Translations under genes and position numbers: made by a program
DNA from: Tetranychus cinnabarinus
Lineage: Eukaryota; Arthropoda; Arachnida; Trombidiformes; Tetranychidae
Reading direction: 5' to 3'
DNA length: 64,000 nucleotides
Assembly (NCBI GenBank): GCA_022266195.1
Contig: WHVY01000001.1
Span: forward strand, 7,130,001-7,194,000
Notes under the pieces: generated by a model
Databases searched by the model: none
Seen by the model: the letters and a program-made list of their open reading frames with translations, nothing else
Told to the model about the DNA's origin: nothing
In this document: positions 50,347 through 60,034 of the stretch, in pieces
Position numbering within the stretch: position 1 is the first letter of the stretch
How the letters are laid out: every line of letters begins with the position of its first letter

Positions 50347-53300
50347 AGCTCCTTAGACGGTCGTTGCAGGAACATTACGATGTGGTTTCTATCAATGAAC
50401 CGAACCTTGCCCTGCTCAAATCTCTCAGCCTTTGTGAGAAGTTGCCGGGCTTGGTAACTGAATTCAATTCAATTCATGCCAAGTATTTGTTACATTTTAC
50501 TGACCGCACAGTTTTACTAGTGCATAGATCTCTCTCACCTACTTCGGTACCTTGTACTTTTCCTTTCCTCGTTCACGTTAAAATTTCTTCATTAAATTTA
50601 ATTTCTCTCTACCTGTCTGTCCGCCCTTTAATTAACCTGTCTGAGACTAATCAAGCTCTGAGGTATCTTTATGATCTGGACGAAATGGTTATCTGTAGTG
50701 ATATGAATGTTAAGGACCCCCTTTGGTCTTTTAATCATTCTAAGCCCAGCGTGTGGTTTCAGTTTTACACCTCAAAGAATTTAATGAACTTTGTGGCACC
50801 ATCTGCGAATAATTACACCTTCAACGCCCCCGCCTCTAAGACTTGGATTGACGCCATTCTCGTACCGAAAACTTCTAAGGTGCTTTTTTCTCAGATAGTA
50901 CAAATGGACTTTGATCACAACTTACTATCCGCTACTATTGAACTTGATCTGCCGCGACCAAGCCATCAACTGATCTTTAAACGGATTTTTCGTTCCTTTG
51001 AATTGAATTTAACTAATACCGAGCTCACTCCTATCACCATTAACTCACAGACTCCCCTGATAATTAATTGTAGAAAAATACTAAAGTTCCCTGACCATTA
51101 CTCTACACTAGTTAAGAAACCTCGCCCAAAGTTCTCTAGAGGAATTCGTTCACTAAACAGACTTCGCGTTAAGTTTGCACGAAAAGGGGACTTCGCTGCG
51201 CTACGACAGATTAAAATGAAACTTCAAGCCAAGAAACTCAAGCATGAATCCCCTCAGCTGCTTGCCTCTCATACAGGCTCAATGGACAATAAACAACTAT
51301 GGCGTTGGCTTAATTCAAAAATTATTTCCAACAAACCTAAACCTTACCTGTCTATGATGCACTTGAATAGCTCTCAATTGAATTCAATTCAAGAGACCTT
51401 GAACAGCTTTTCGCCCACCGAGCCCGTACATAATGATCTGACATACACTCCAGTTCAGGGCAAGCTTTACAGAAATGAGTGGCGGCGGGCCACGACTCGC
51501 CTGGGTACGACTTCACTCAACGCGGATGCCTTTACTAAGAAAACTTGGCGCAAATTTTTCGCTATCAATAGTCACAAGATTGAACAAATTATCAGAAAAA
51601 TCTTTACTATTTCGTATGTCCCTAGTGTCCTAAGGACCTTTGGTTGTACCTTGATTCCAAAATCAGATGGGCTGAGAATGCGTCTTTTGAAGACCCCTAA
51701 TTTTCTTCTAAAGATTGTTGATCGTATCATCACTACCCGTCTACAAGACCTTGCACCCAAACTTTTACTTGCTAATTCTCAATTTGCATTCCTTCGCCAT
51801 ATATCTCGAGCTGATTTCTACTTAGCTGTGACTAATACCGGCTTTATCAATCCGGTTTTCGTTTCCATCGACATTTCGAATGCCTTCGATGAAATTGATG
51901 TCCGTCCTTTCATATCTCGTCTGTCGGCTGATGACCCTAGCTTGGGGCAATTGGTTTCTAGCTTTTGCAATGCTCGGACAATTAAATTGAATTTCAATTC
52001 AATCAACTACTACAAGAAGGAGTATACTGGGGTTCCCCAGGGTTCTTCCAGTGGCCCTATTATATTTATCCTTGCTCTCGACCAAGTCATCCGGGAACTT
52101 AATTGCCAATTTTTGACTAAAGCCTATGCAGATGATATTTTGATTATCATTCCGGCTCATAACTATACGTCTCCTCAGCCATGTTTGGACTACGTGGCAA
52201 ATTCACTTAAGTCTCTTCACCTTAATCTTAATGTCACCAAGACTCTCATTATTAGCAACCTGAATTCATTAAATGAGAAACACAAAGTGGTTGGTTACTA
52301 CTTGGCTAGTGACATTTCCTCCCCTCAATTCAATTTAATTAAACACCAAGTGCACCGTTCCACAGAAACTAGTGTTGCTGGGCTGACGAGACTTTTCGCC
52401 GTCCTTCCATGGAAAATTAAACGCCTTCTCTTGTCCTCCAAGTTACTGCCCCATTTTTGTCAAGTTGGTTTTGAAGTCTTCAAGAATAAATCTGTTTCAC
52501 AACTTTTGAAGGAACTGTACTCTTTCCAACATAGAGTTTTGAATTCAATTGACTCCTCTTTCTCGGGTATGACAGACCTCTACACTATATATGGCCTTTC
52601 GCATCCTATTACCAGCCACTGGTTATCCCTAATCACCTGGGCCCATCGTAACCCTCGCAAAGCGTCTTCTTTCTGTAAAGTTCTGCCACCGGGAATCATT
52701 GATACTTCCCACATTCACTATGGTTCCGCTACCTCAAGTAAAGCAAATTGTCTTCTTGTGTACAATGGACATGTCCCTGATATTCTGAGTCGTAGGAATT
52801 ATAAGGTTGCAGATGCCCCCTGGGTTATCAATAAGGATCATTTGATCATTTCTTTTCAATTCAATTCACAATGCTCTACCTATAGAGCTCCTGTCAAGTC
52901 CAGATATCACGCCTTGATTCTTATGGTTTGGCTACAGGTTGAAGCCATAAAGAAAGGGACAACGAACCACATATTTATTCACCCTTTACTTTCCAAATTC
53001 ATTACTGGTGACTCTGCGTATATTAAGGACTTACATGCCATCCTGTGGCCCATCAGGGCTCTAGCATGGACCTGGTCTGAATTGAATTCAAGACCCACAT
53101 ACTCCCTACTGGATCAGTATGGCGATTTGCCACCTACGGTTTTTCCCTTCACCCCTACTATACTCTGGAAAACTGAACAATTAAAATGGATCAAGTCCCA
53201 AATAATTCAATGGCGTACTGACACTGGGGACTTTTGGACCTGTGTCAGTCCTAACCTGCTCCAACTTACCAGCTATGGCAGAATCGGCGACGTCTGGCCA

Positions 53301-53567
53301 TCTCACCTGACCAGACTGCTTTTACCTACCAGAGGTGCCCTGTCCACGGCTAAACTTTGTCAACACCCATCTTGTACTTGGGCTCATTTTCTACGAAGTG
53401 ATTGCCCTCATATGAGGTCCATTGCAGCGCATTACTCCCTTACGGATTGCGTTATTGAGGGCTCTACTAAACAGGTAGCCACTTCCATAGTTTACAATTT
53501 AATTCAATTCTCTAGAGATCTAATTCAATACATGGAGACAAAGAGGGACACTTCTATGGTCCCTTGA
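50265..53567 (+). CDS. APE-type endonuclease / reverse transcriptase (ORF2) of a non-LTR retrotransposon
   Basis: About 1100 residues carrying out target-primed reverse transcription. The N-terminal apurinic-endonuclease domain keeps its expected catalytic residues: HWNTG, INEPN, CSDMN (about 148), TWIDAILV (about 197) and DHN (about 220). The reverse transcriptase domain has GCTLIPKSDG, SIDISNAFDE (about 537), TGVPQGS (about 592) and the YADD active site (about 624). The C-terminus has an RNase-H-like or connection region without clear catalytic residues and a CCHC-like cluster CQHPSCTWAHFLRSDC. The frame is open from 50256. The first ATG is at 50265, inside the upstream ORF, so start by reinitiation or -1 frameshift is possible. 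Order and motifs fit the R1/I/Jockey group; the exact clade is unresolved. No internal stop is seen. Confidence 0.93.
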   Translation: MSIDLVRQPYLLKLVHWNTGRRKERFIELLRRSLQEHYDVVSINEPNLALLKSLSLCEKLPGLVTEFNSIHAKYLLHFTDRTVLLVHRSLSPTSVPCTFPFLVHVKISSLNLISLYLSVRPLINLSETNQALRYLYDLDEMVICSDMNVKDPLWSFNHSKPSVWFQFYTSKNLMNFVAPSANNYTFNAPASKTWIDAILVPKTSKVLFSQIVQMDFDHNLLSATIELDLPRPSHQLIFKRIFRSFELNLTNTELTPITINSQTPLIINCRKILKFPDHYSTLVKKPRPKFSRGIRSLNRLRVKFARKGDFAALRQIKMKLQAKKLKHESPQLLASHTGSMDNKQLWRWLNSKIISNKPKPYLSMMHLNSSQLNSIQETLNSFSPTEPVHNDLTYTPVQGKLYRNEWRRATTRLGTTSLNADAFTKKTWRKFFAINSHKIEQIIRKIFTISYVPSVLRTFGCTLIPKSDGLRMRLLKTPNFLLKIVDRIITTRLQDLAPKLLLANSQFAFLRHISRADFYLAVTNTGFINPVFVSIDISNAFDEIDVRPFISRLSADDPSLGQLVSSFCNARTIKLNFNSINYYKKEYTGVPQGSSSGPIIFILALDQVIRELNCQFLTKAYADDILIIIPAHNYTSPQPCLDYVANSLKSLHLNLNVTKTLIISNLNSLNEKHKVVGYYLASDISSPQFNLIKHQVHRSTETSVAGLTRLFAVLPWKIKRLLLSSKLLPHFCQVGFEVFKNKSVSQLLKELYSFQHRVLNSIDSSFSGMTDLYTIYGLSHPITSHWLSLITWAHRNPRKASSFCKVLPPGIIDTSHIHYGSATSSKANCLLVYNGHVPDILSRRNYKVADAPWVINKDHLIISFQFNSQCSTYRAPVKSRYHALILMVWLQVEAIKKGTTNHIFIHPLLSKFITGDSAYIKDLHAILWPIRALAWTWSELNSRPTYSLLDQYGDLPPTVFPFTPTILWKTEQLKWIKSQIIQWRTDTGDFWTCVSPNLLQLTSYGRIGDVWPSHLTRLLLPTRGALSTAKLCQHPSCTWAHFLRSDCPHMRSIAAHYSLTDCVIEGSTKQVATSIVYNLIQFSRDLIQYMETKRDTSMVP

Positions 53568-53929
53568 CTCTCTTCATCCTGCTCTTCCTCTCCTCACCCG
53601 TAATTCTTTCTATTAGTAATTCTGCCCCTTTCGTGACTTTATGCTTCGTTGCTCACTATATGGTTATTTTTTTTTTTTTTGGGGTTTGTTGGGGTATTTG
53701 GGTTTTTTTTTTTGTTTGAATTCAATTGTTTTACCCTAAAGGGAATACGGCTTTCTCCTCACTGGTGTCCTCAATTACTGTACACTCTGCACCATTACAT
53801 ATCTTCAATTGTACCCTCTACGCTTATGCTTATCCTCCACTGTAACTTTGTTTTGTATCCTTCAAACCCTGTATTTATGAATCTTGTAATTTTGTATTTC
53901 CCATGATGGTCGACCATACCATCTTGCGT
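53568..53929 (+). other. 3' UTR of the retrotransposon
   Basis: Contains long T and G runs (53668-53713), the last copy of the recurrent palindrome (53716-53728) and a 12-base palindrome ATGGTCGACCAT at 53906-53917. No coding capacity. Confidence 0.6.
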
Positions 53930-54020
53930 CACACTCGAGTGTGATTGCGGGTCACTTTCTACGTATTGAGAGTGACCGTTTGGGAGAGCGGTATCCCTTA
54001 TTCCCGTAACTGGGTGAAAC
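53930..54020 (+). repeat. Structured 3' terminus of the retrotransposon
   Basis: A perfect 14-base palindrome CACACTCGAGTGTG (53930-53943) is followed by a 10-bp stem GGTCACTTTC / GAGAGTGACC (53950-53959 with 53968-53977, one G-U type pair), then the block TGGGAGAGCGGTATCCC and TTATTCCCGTAACTGGGTG. The same closing block recurs at 54390-54430 after a different stem. Such structures commonly serve as the 3' recognition element for the element's own reverse transcriptase. Confidence 0.65.
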
Positions 54021-54192
54021 TAATAGACTAAAACTTCATTTTTCAACTTAAATCAATTTAATTTAAGTTCCAATAAATCTTGATATTCAAACATAAATTT
54101 TCTTGGCATATTATTTCATTTTTTTGTAAACGGTTGTGACAGCCATACCTGGCAAGGCTACATGCATGTATCGGCTCGGATTACTCTGACAA

Positions 54193-54332
54193 GGAACCGT
54201 TTAAATCATACCTGAGGGATTTTGATGTGCGATAGCGGAATATAAATGTTTATAAATGTTTACATGGAATGTTAGCCCTATCGATTGCGCTATCGCACAT
54301 CAAAATCCCTCAGGTATGATTTAAACGGTTCC
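54193..54332. repeat. 45-bp perfect inverted repeat (foldback)
   Basis: Arms 54193-54237 and 54288-54332 are perfect reverse complements, separated by a 50-base AT-rich loop containing a TATAAATGTT tandem. The match continues imperfectly outside the arms (ACAAGG against CCTTGT). It may be a small foldback transposon or a hairpin-forming part of the neighbouring element. It has no coding capacity. Confidence 0.9.
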
Positions 54333-54352
54333 CTTGTGAACGGATTCTCCAA

Positions 54353-54430
54353 ACGGATTCACTCATATAATAATATCGAGTAAATCCGTCTGGGATTAGC
54401 GGCATCCTTATTCCTGTAACGAGGTGAAAT
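54353..54430 (+). repeat. Second retrotransposon-type 3' terminus
   Basis: A 12-bp stem ACGGATTCACTC (54353-54364) pairs with GAGTAAATCCGT (54378-54389, one G-U type pair). It is followed by CTGGGATTAGCGGCATCC and TTATTCCTGTAACGAGGTG. The closing block aligns with 53979-54020, although the stem sequence is unrelated. This is probably the 3' end of a related, 5'-truncated copy or a second end of the same element. Confidence 0.6.
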
Positions 54431-55860
54431 AAAATAAATAAAAACTGAGTATAAATTTGGTTGAAATGATTGAGTGTTGACCTGAGCATTTGACTGTAGT
54501 TTACCTTACATTTGGTTGATTCTCGAGTTTTCTTAACTCGAGCTTTTTTCACCATTCAATAATTAATGAACCAAATTGGTAGCAAATTGATCAATTACCA
54601 AATCAGTTATTCAACTGTCAAATGCTTTCGTTTATGTTAAACAAGAATGTTTTGACAAATTGAAAGGTAAAACGTTGGCACTCAGTAAACAAAGTATCAA
54701 ATCAGCCTTCTGAATCTAATATTAGTCTCTCAATGTTTCCTGTTGAAAGGTAAAAAACTAAGTAACTATGTTGATGTGATTTAAGTGTAACGGAAGAATA
54801 AATTATTGATTGTCATTAACTTTTCAACAAAATGAATCAAAATACCAAACTTAATCAAGTAAAACCCAAGTTACCTATTACCCTTAAACCAAGTATTAAT
54901 AGACTTAAATTAAGTAGCATTTAACCTAAAAATGAACACACTTCAATGAAAGTCTCACTCCTAATCAACTATCAACATTTAGCGCAAAAAAAGTCTTTTA
55001 ACCAAATCTTTCTTTTCCAAATGGTTAACAATCAAAAAACAAAATTGACAATTAAAATTAGAAAATCTTTTTCAATGAAAACTTATTGAAATGATCTTCA
55101 GATGAAATGATGAAGAGACAGGGAAGGGAGTAAAAGTGACTCCAAACAACAATCAACAAACAAGTATTTTTGCATTCCCATCACTTTGATCAGCAACATG
55201 ATCATGCTCAGACTTTTTTGTGCTGAATTTTTGTTGAAATGAACAAAAGTTGCCCGGTAACACCCTATAAACTCATGTTAAGGTCAGTTGAACAGTGAAA
55301 CAGTCTCATCACCGTATTCATTTTAGACTGAAAACAGCAGCAAAATATTGTTTCAATAATAAATTTTCAATCAAAATAACTTTCAACTTTAAAGCAAAAA
55401 TTGGAAAAGAAGAGTAAAGGAGAAGAAGAGAAAAAAAAGTTGAACAGAAAAAGACTGAAAAAGCAAGAATATTCAGAATATATATTCAACAAAATTCATT
55501 CCAACATCAAGTTTATCAATTCCAATTGACTCTGATTATTCTGTTCATCTTCAGTGATTTAATCAAAAACTCACCAAACACAAGTCAAAATTCATCCTTC
55601 ATCTGTGGTCATTTTGTATTCCTTTATTTGTGATCAATTGATTGAAACAAGTTCAACTGTAAATCACGTTTTCCACCATTTCACCTGGAATTATCACAAT
55701 AAAGACTGATTAACTTTGAACCTTTCTTTTTTTGTAATCATTTTCATCATTTGTTCACCTTTAACCATCAAAGTGACCATCGTTGGTTGAGTAAAACTTG
55801 AACACTTTTCAACTCATCATTTTCATCATTTATCCATCTTCACCTTCCTCTTCATCAATC
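54431..55860. other. Spacer upstream of the secreted cysteine-rich gene
   Basis: AT-rich DNA without a supported exon. Its last few hundred bases, which are purine-rich at 55390-55450 and then pyrimidine-rich, are expected to contain the promoter and 5' UTR of the gene starting at 55861. Confidence 0.5.
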
Positions 55861-58800
55861 ATGTTACTTTGGATTCGATTAGCTTTATTCCTAGTTTTAA
55901 CCTGTTCAATTTGTTCTTATGGTAAAGTACTTATCAAGCGAACTCATGAAGACCAATCGGTAAGCATTTAACTCAACTTCAAGACCATTTACGATTGAAG
56001 ACCAAACTGAATTCACTTGTTTGATTAAGAATCAGCATTTTGCAAAACTTTAATTATCTTGAAAAGAAGACAAATTTTTCAGCTCTTTTGTGTTTCTTGA
56101 TCGATAATTGACCTATTCATTTGGTCATATCAAATTTATCCAAATGTTTGTAAAGTAATTAGGAATGAAATTAAATACGAAAAGTGATGAAAATAATGGA
56201 ATTAGGAAAAAAAGAAGAAAAAATGAGAAAAGAAAAGGAATTAAGGGAAAAAGAATAAAATTTTCATTATTATCGTTATTGTGATTATAACAAAGGATTC
56301 CAAGCAAATGCGCTAAAATGCCATCAATTTGGTTGAAAATAATATTTATTTCAAATCAATAATTGAAGTTACATTTGATTGTTAACAAAAGGGAAATGTT
56401 GAGCAAAAATGTCGACTCTTTAATGTTTAATGGAATGACTTGGTTACAGTTTATTAATATCACAATAATTGTCATCATTCAATCTTCATTTTCATCATTT
56501 TTACTTTTTTCCGAATCTTCGTCTCTGTTCATTTGAAGAAAGCTTTTCCAATGAATCGAGAAAAGCAAACAAATTGATAAAAAGTTGCTATTTATAATGT
56601 TGATCAATAAGATGTAAAAAGTAGTCTAAAGTCAATTAAGATGGCAAAACAAGCATCAATTGAATTAACAGGGAGAAACGCCTGAAAATGAATCATCAGA
56701 TTCTTGATCAAACTTGAATATAAAGAATTAATCTGAATGAAATTGAACTCTTAAGCCAACTAATTTTCTGCATTTTTTCTTCTTCTTTTAATCAAAATCT
56801 TTCCAGGAGTTACCTGAATGTTGGAATGATAATTCTGCATGTTCTTATGTTGAACTGAATAGCATGGGAATCAGTGTACAGAATATTTGCCGTTGTAAGA
56901 ATTTCAATTCATGTCCAGATCAATTTGACCGTTATGATGGCCGAACAATTGTCCACGGGATTGGACAATATAAGGTAACAACAAAAATCCAAAAATCCTG
57001 AAATCTAAACATTCTCAAAATAGAAACAAATAAATCCTTTTAATTGGAGTTTCTTTGCTAATTTTGTCATTAAATGTTATAAAAGAATCGAAACTTTGTG
57101 TCTAATAATAATCACAAGATTATTTAGTTAATTAGGCGACAATTAAAGATGAAAATCGTCAACATTTAAACCAAAAAACAGGAAAATAATTAGAATCTTT
57201 ATTCAAAGAAAACTCGACTCGACTCGAGATTTTTGTTCAACTTAAAGTCAACCATCAATTCATTATTATTTATATAAATAAAGTTGCTGTTAAAAAAGCA
57301 AATGATTGACTGATTTTAGATTTGAAAATTATTATGAGATTAGGAAAGTTGGTTGAATGAACAAACTGAATAATCTGAGAATTTTCTCAGGTAAACTTTT
57401 CTTTTCTTCTTTTTCTTGCCATCAAATGAGTCAAATTAATTGACTGTAAACTGACAATCATAATTTACTCTTCCATTGACCTGATTGAGCTTTTCAATTT
57501 CATCATGAAGCCGGAAGTTGATTATATGATAACAAAGTGAACTTCGAAACAAATTTTCCTATTTATAATACTCTTGTGGCAAAATTTCATATTCAACTTT
57601 CATTCTCATCAAGTAGATAATCAGATTTTGGAGTTTACCTTTATTAAGAAGTGTTTAAAAACGAAATAAATCGTTTGGTATTAAAATAATTTCCAATCAA
57701 TTAAACATTAATATCGTCATTAACACGATTGCCTTTTAATGGAAATTATTTTTCACTCAAAAGTGCTTTTCAAAAGTTAAATTGAAAACTTTTCATCTTT
57801 ACTATCAATCCAAAGGGAGTTCACTTTGAGTTCATATTTTTATATTAAAAATAACTATAAATAATGTCTTAATATGAGCGTCTATTCATGGAGTAATAAT
57901 GATCAATAACATTGAATGCTTTTTCCCTTTAGTTAAAATTTATTTTCACTTTTTTTGGAGAAAATTTTTCTCAATTAAAATAGTCAAATTTCAATGTACA
58001 ACATTTTGCATTAAAAATCACTATTTATCTTAATTCCCTTCAATTCAGATATTAATTTGAAACAGATTTTTAATGTAAAAATAAATGCTTGTCAGGATTA
58101 AACTTCAGTCATTGGCATTGGCTTTAGTTAAAGCTCAAGTTTATAAGCTTAAAAAATTAAATTCTCAGTTAAAGTTGACATGAGAAAGTAAAGTGAAATG
58201 TTTATTAGCATCAAATCAACTATTTTCACCAAATTCATCAAGTTCGCTCTCAATTTTCATCAAACTCAGCCTTTTTCCAAGTTTATCAATCTTTTGATTT
58301 TGATGCGTTAAAAGTATTCTGATCTCATTTAATGAATACATTTGCAAAATGCCTTTTAACTTCATTTCATTTTCAAAACTTCAATAATGCTATTTGACTC
58401 AATTTTTGAAACTATTCATTCTGTTTCTGTGATTAGTTTCGAATTTTTATTTTCTTCTTTGAAAAATATTCTGATGAACATTTTTCAGGAGCAATTCACT
58501 TTGGATTATCCAATTTACATGAAATTCAGCCAAGTTAATGAATATCATCTTATTAGGGATTGAGTCAAAATCTAGTTATATGTTTGTTTGGTAGATTTGA
58601 TGGAAACTTTGAAGCCTCGAGAAAACTGAATAATCAACTTTTCTTGGTTAATCTAGATTCATTCCAAAATGTTGATTATCATGTAATGAGTTAACATGGT
58701 ATCAAGATATCAAATCAACTGTGATGAAGTAAAATAGAATCAAATCAAGTTGTTGTCAGAACTTGAATCATTATTAATAGCACAGGAAGCGATTGAGCTT

Positions 58801-60034
58801 TGATTGAAACATGAGGTTAAGCTTATGAGGAACAAATCAAATCAAAAAGATGAAAATATTTGGACAAAGATTTGTAACAAGTTTATCAATTTCTGTTAAC
58901 AATAATCCAAAATAAATTGACGATGTGAGCTCAACATGATTTGATCGGATCAATCAGGGAAGGCAATTTTATTCAAACTACGATTGAAACAATTTAAACA
59001 TTTTATTGTCAACATTTTCCTTGGACTTTTATTTAATCTCATTTCCCATCTTTTCTCATTACAGTACTGTGAAGAGGCACCTCGATTGAGGCCTTGTTCC
59101 AGCCATGATATAGCTCTCGTTATTACCTCTGAATCAAATCTTGAAACAGAAACAACTGATTACAAGTTACAGTGTTTGTGTCCAAAAAATAATATTTTTG
59201 TACTCAATTCGACTCACTTGCGAGAAGTTGATGGACTTACTATTGACGCATTTTTATTTAATTGTAAATCGGTAAGTTAACACTCGATCCCCAAACTCAC
59301 CTTCATCAAACTCTTCATCAAAATTCTGAATGAACACAAGAAGATAAATATTAGCTGAAGATGTTAGTTTCAACAAGATCAGTGCAAATGCTTTCTTTTA
59401 TTAATATCCAAGTGAATAAGTTTTCTTTGTTCGAGCAAACTTTTTTACAAACACTTTTTTCAATAAACATGATAGTTTGAACTTTCCAGATTATCCATTC
59501 ATAAAGTATTTTAATGGATAAGAATAGAAGAGCAAAAAGTGTATTTTTACCATCATTTCAGCTTGTTCCACTTTAATCATTCTGATCGTTTCCATGATCA
59601 GCTTGATTGCTGGCAATTGAATGAAAAAAAAATTATTTTTATCCAAATGGAAGAAATGAGTTGCACAAAAACGATTCCAAATTTGATTCCGTTAGTGTCA
59701 ATTAGCATTCAAGTGTGCACAACAAGATTGTTTATTCATGTTAATCTAAATGTTTACATTCATTGACATTCAAATTTGAATACAAGTTTAACTTTCACTT
59801 GATTAAGTCAAACATTTTTTCTCTCTTCTTTCCATTTCTATTGAAATTCAGCCTGAAATTTGTGGATTTCGACAGCCTTGCATGACAATAACCCAAACAC
59901 CGTATACATACTTTGAAAAAAAAGTTTGCAACTGTCCAATGGATTCCTTTTGTCCAACCGATTTACGATATGCTTACCAATCAACCATCAGCCAGTTTAA
60001 TCGAGGATCAGCGTTTTATATGCACTGTATTTAA
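55861..60034 (+). CDS. Secreted cysteine-rich protein, giant-lens/scoloptoxin-11-like group
   Basis: A predicted secreted protein of 218 residues. Exons are 55861-55959, 56807-56974, 59065-59271 and 59852-60034, all in phase 0 with good GT..AG sites. The first exon encodes a signal peptide (MLLWIRLALFLVLTCSICS). The mature part carries about 15 cysteines in an ordered pattern, with clusters such as LPECW, ICRC, LQCLCP and CNCP. This arrangement resembles arthropod proteins annotated as U-scoloptoxin(11)-like, which are also widespread in non-venomous species, and more loosely the EGF antagonist Argos. The name therefore does not imply venom. The role is not known from sequence; extracellular signalling or matrix function is inference. 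Introns of 0.8, 2.1 and 0.6 kb contain no other gene I can support. Confidence 0.78.

Larger units (their letters stand above)
45303..54020 (+). mobile_element. Non-LTR retrotransposon with antisense passenger genes
   Basis: Boundaries are approximate: from the first AATTG/AATTC palindrome just before the gag-like ORF to the 3' hairpin terminus. Order: gag-like ORF (45334-46560, plus), zinc-finger gene C (46950-47862, minus), zinc-finger gene B (48205-49170, minus), second gag-like ORF (49441-50346, plus), APE endonuclease/reverse transcriptase (50265-53567, plus), 3' UTR with T/G-rich runs and three hairpins. The 5' end and target-site duplications were not identified. The element looks richer in GC than its host surroundings, and a recurrent palindrome is spread throughout. 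All long frames are open and catalytic motifs are present, so it may be recently active. Nesting of separate elements remains possible, but the shared palindrome argues against it. Confidence 0.75.

Noticed and set aside
45303..53728. The recurrent AATTG/AATTC words as a CRISPR array or tandem satellite
   Set aside because: The words are short, unevenly spaced, embedded in coding frames, and the sequences between them are unrelated.
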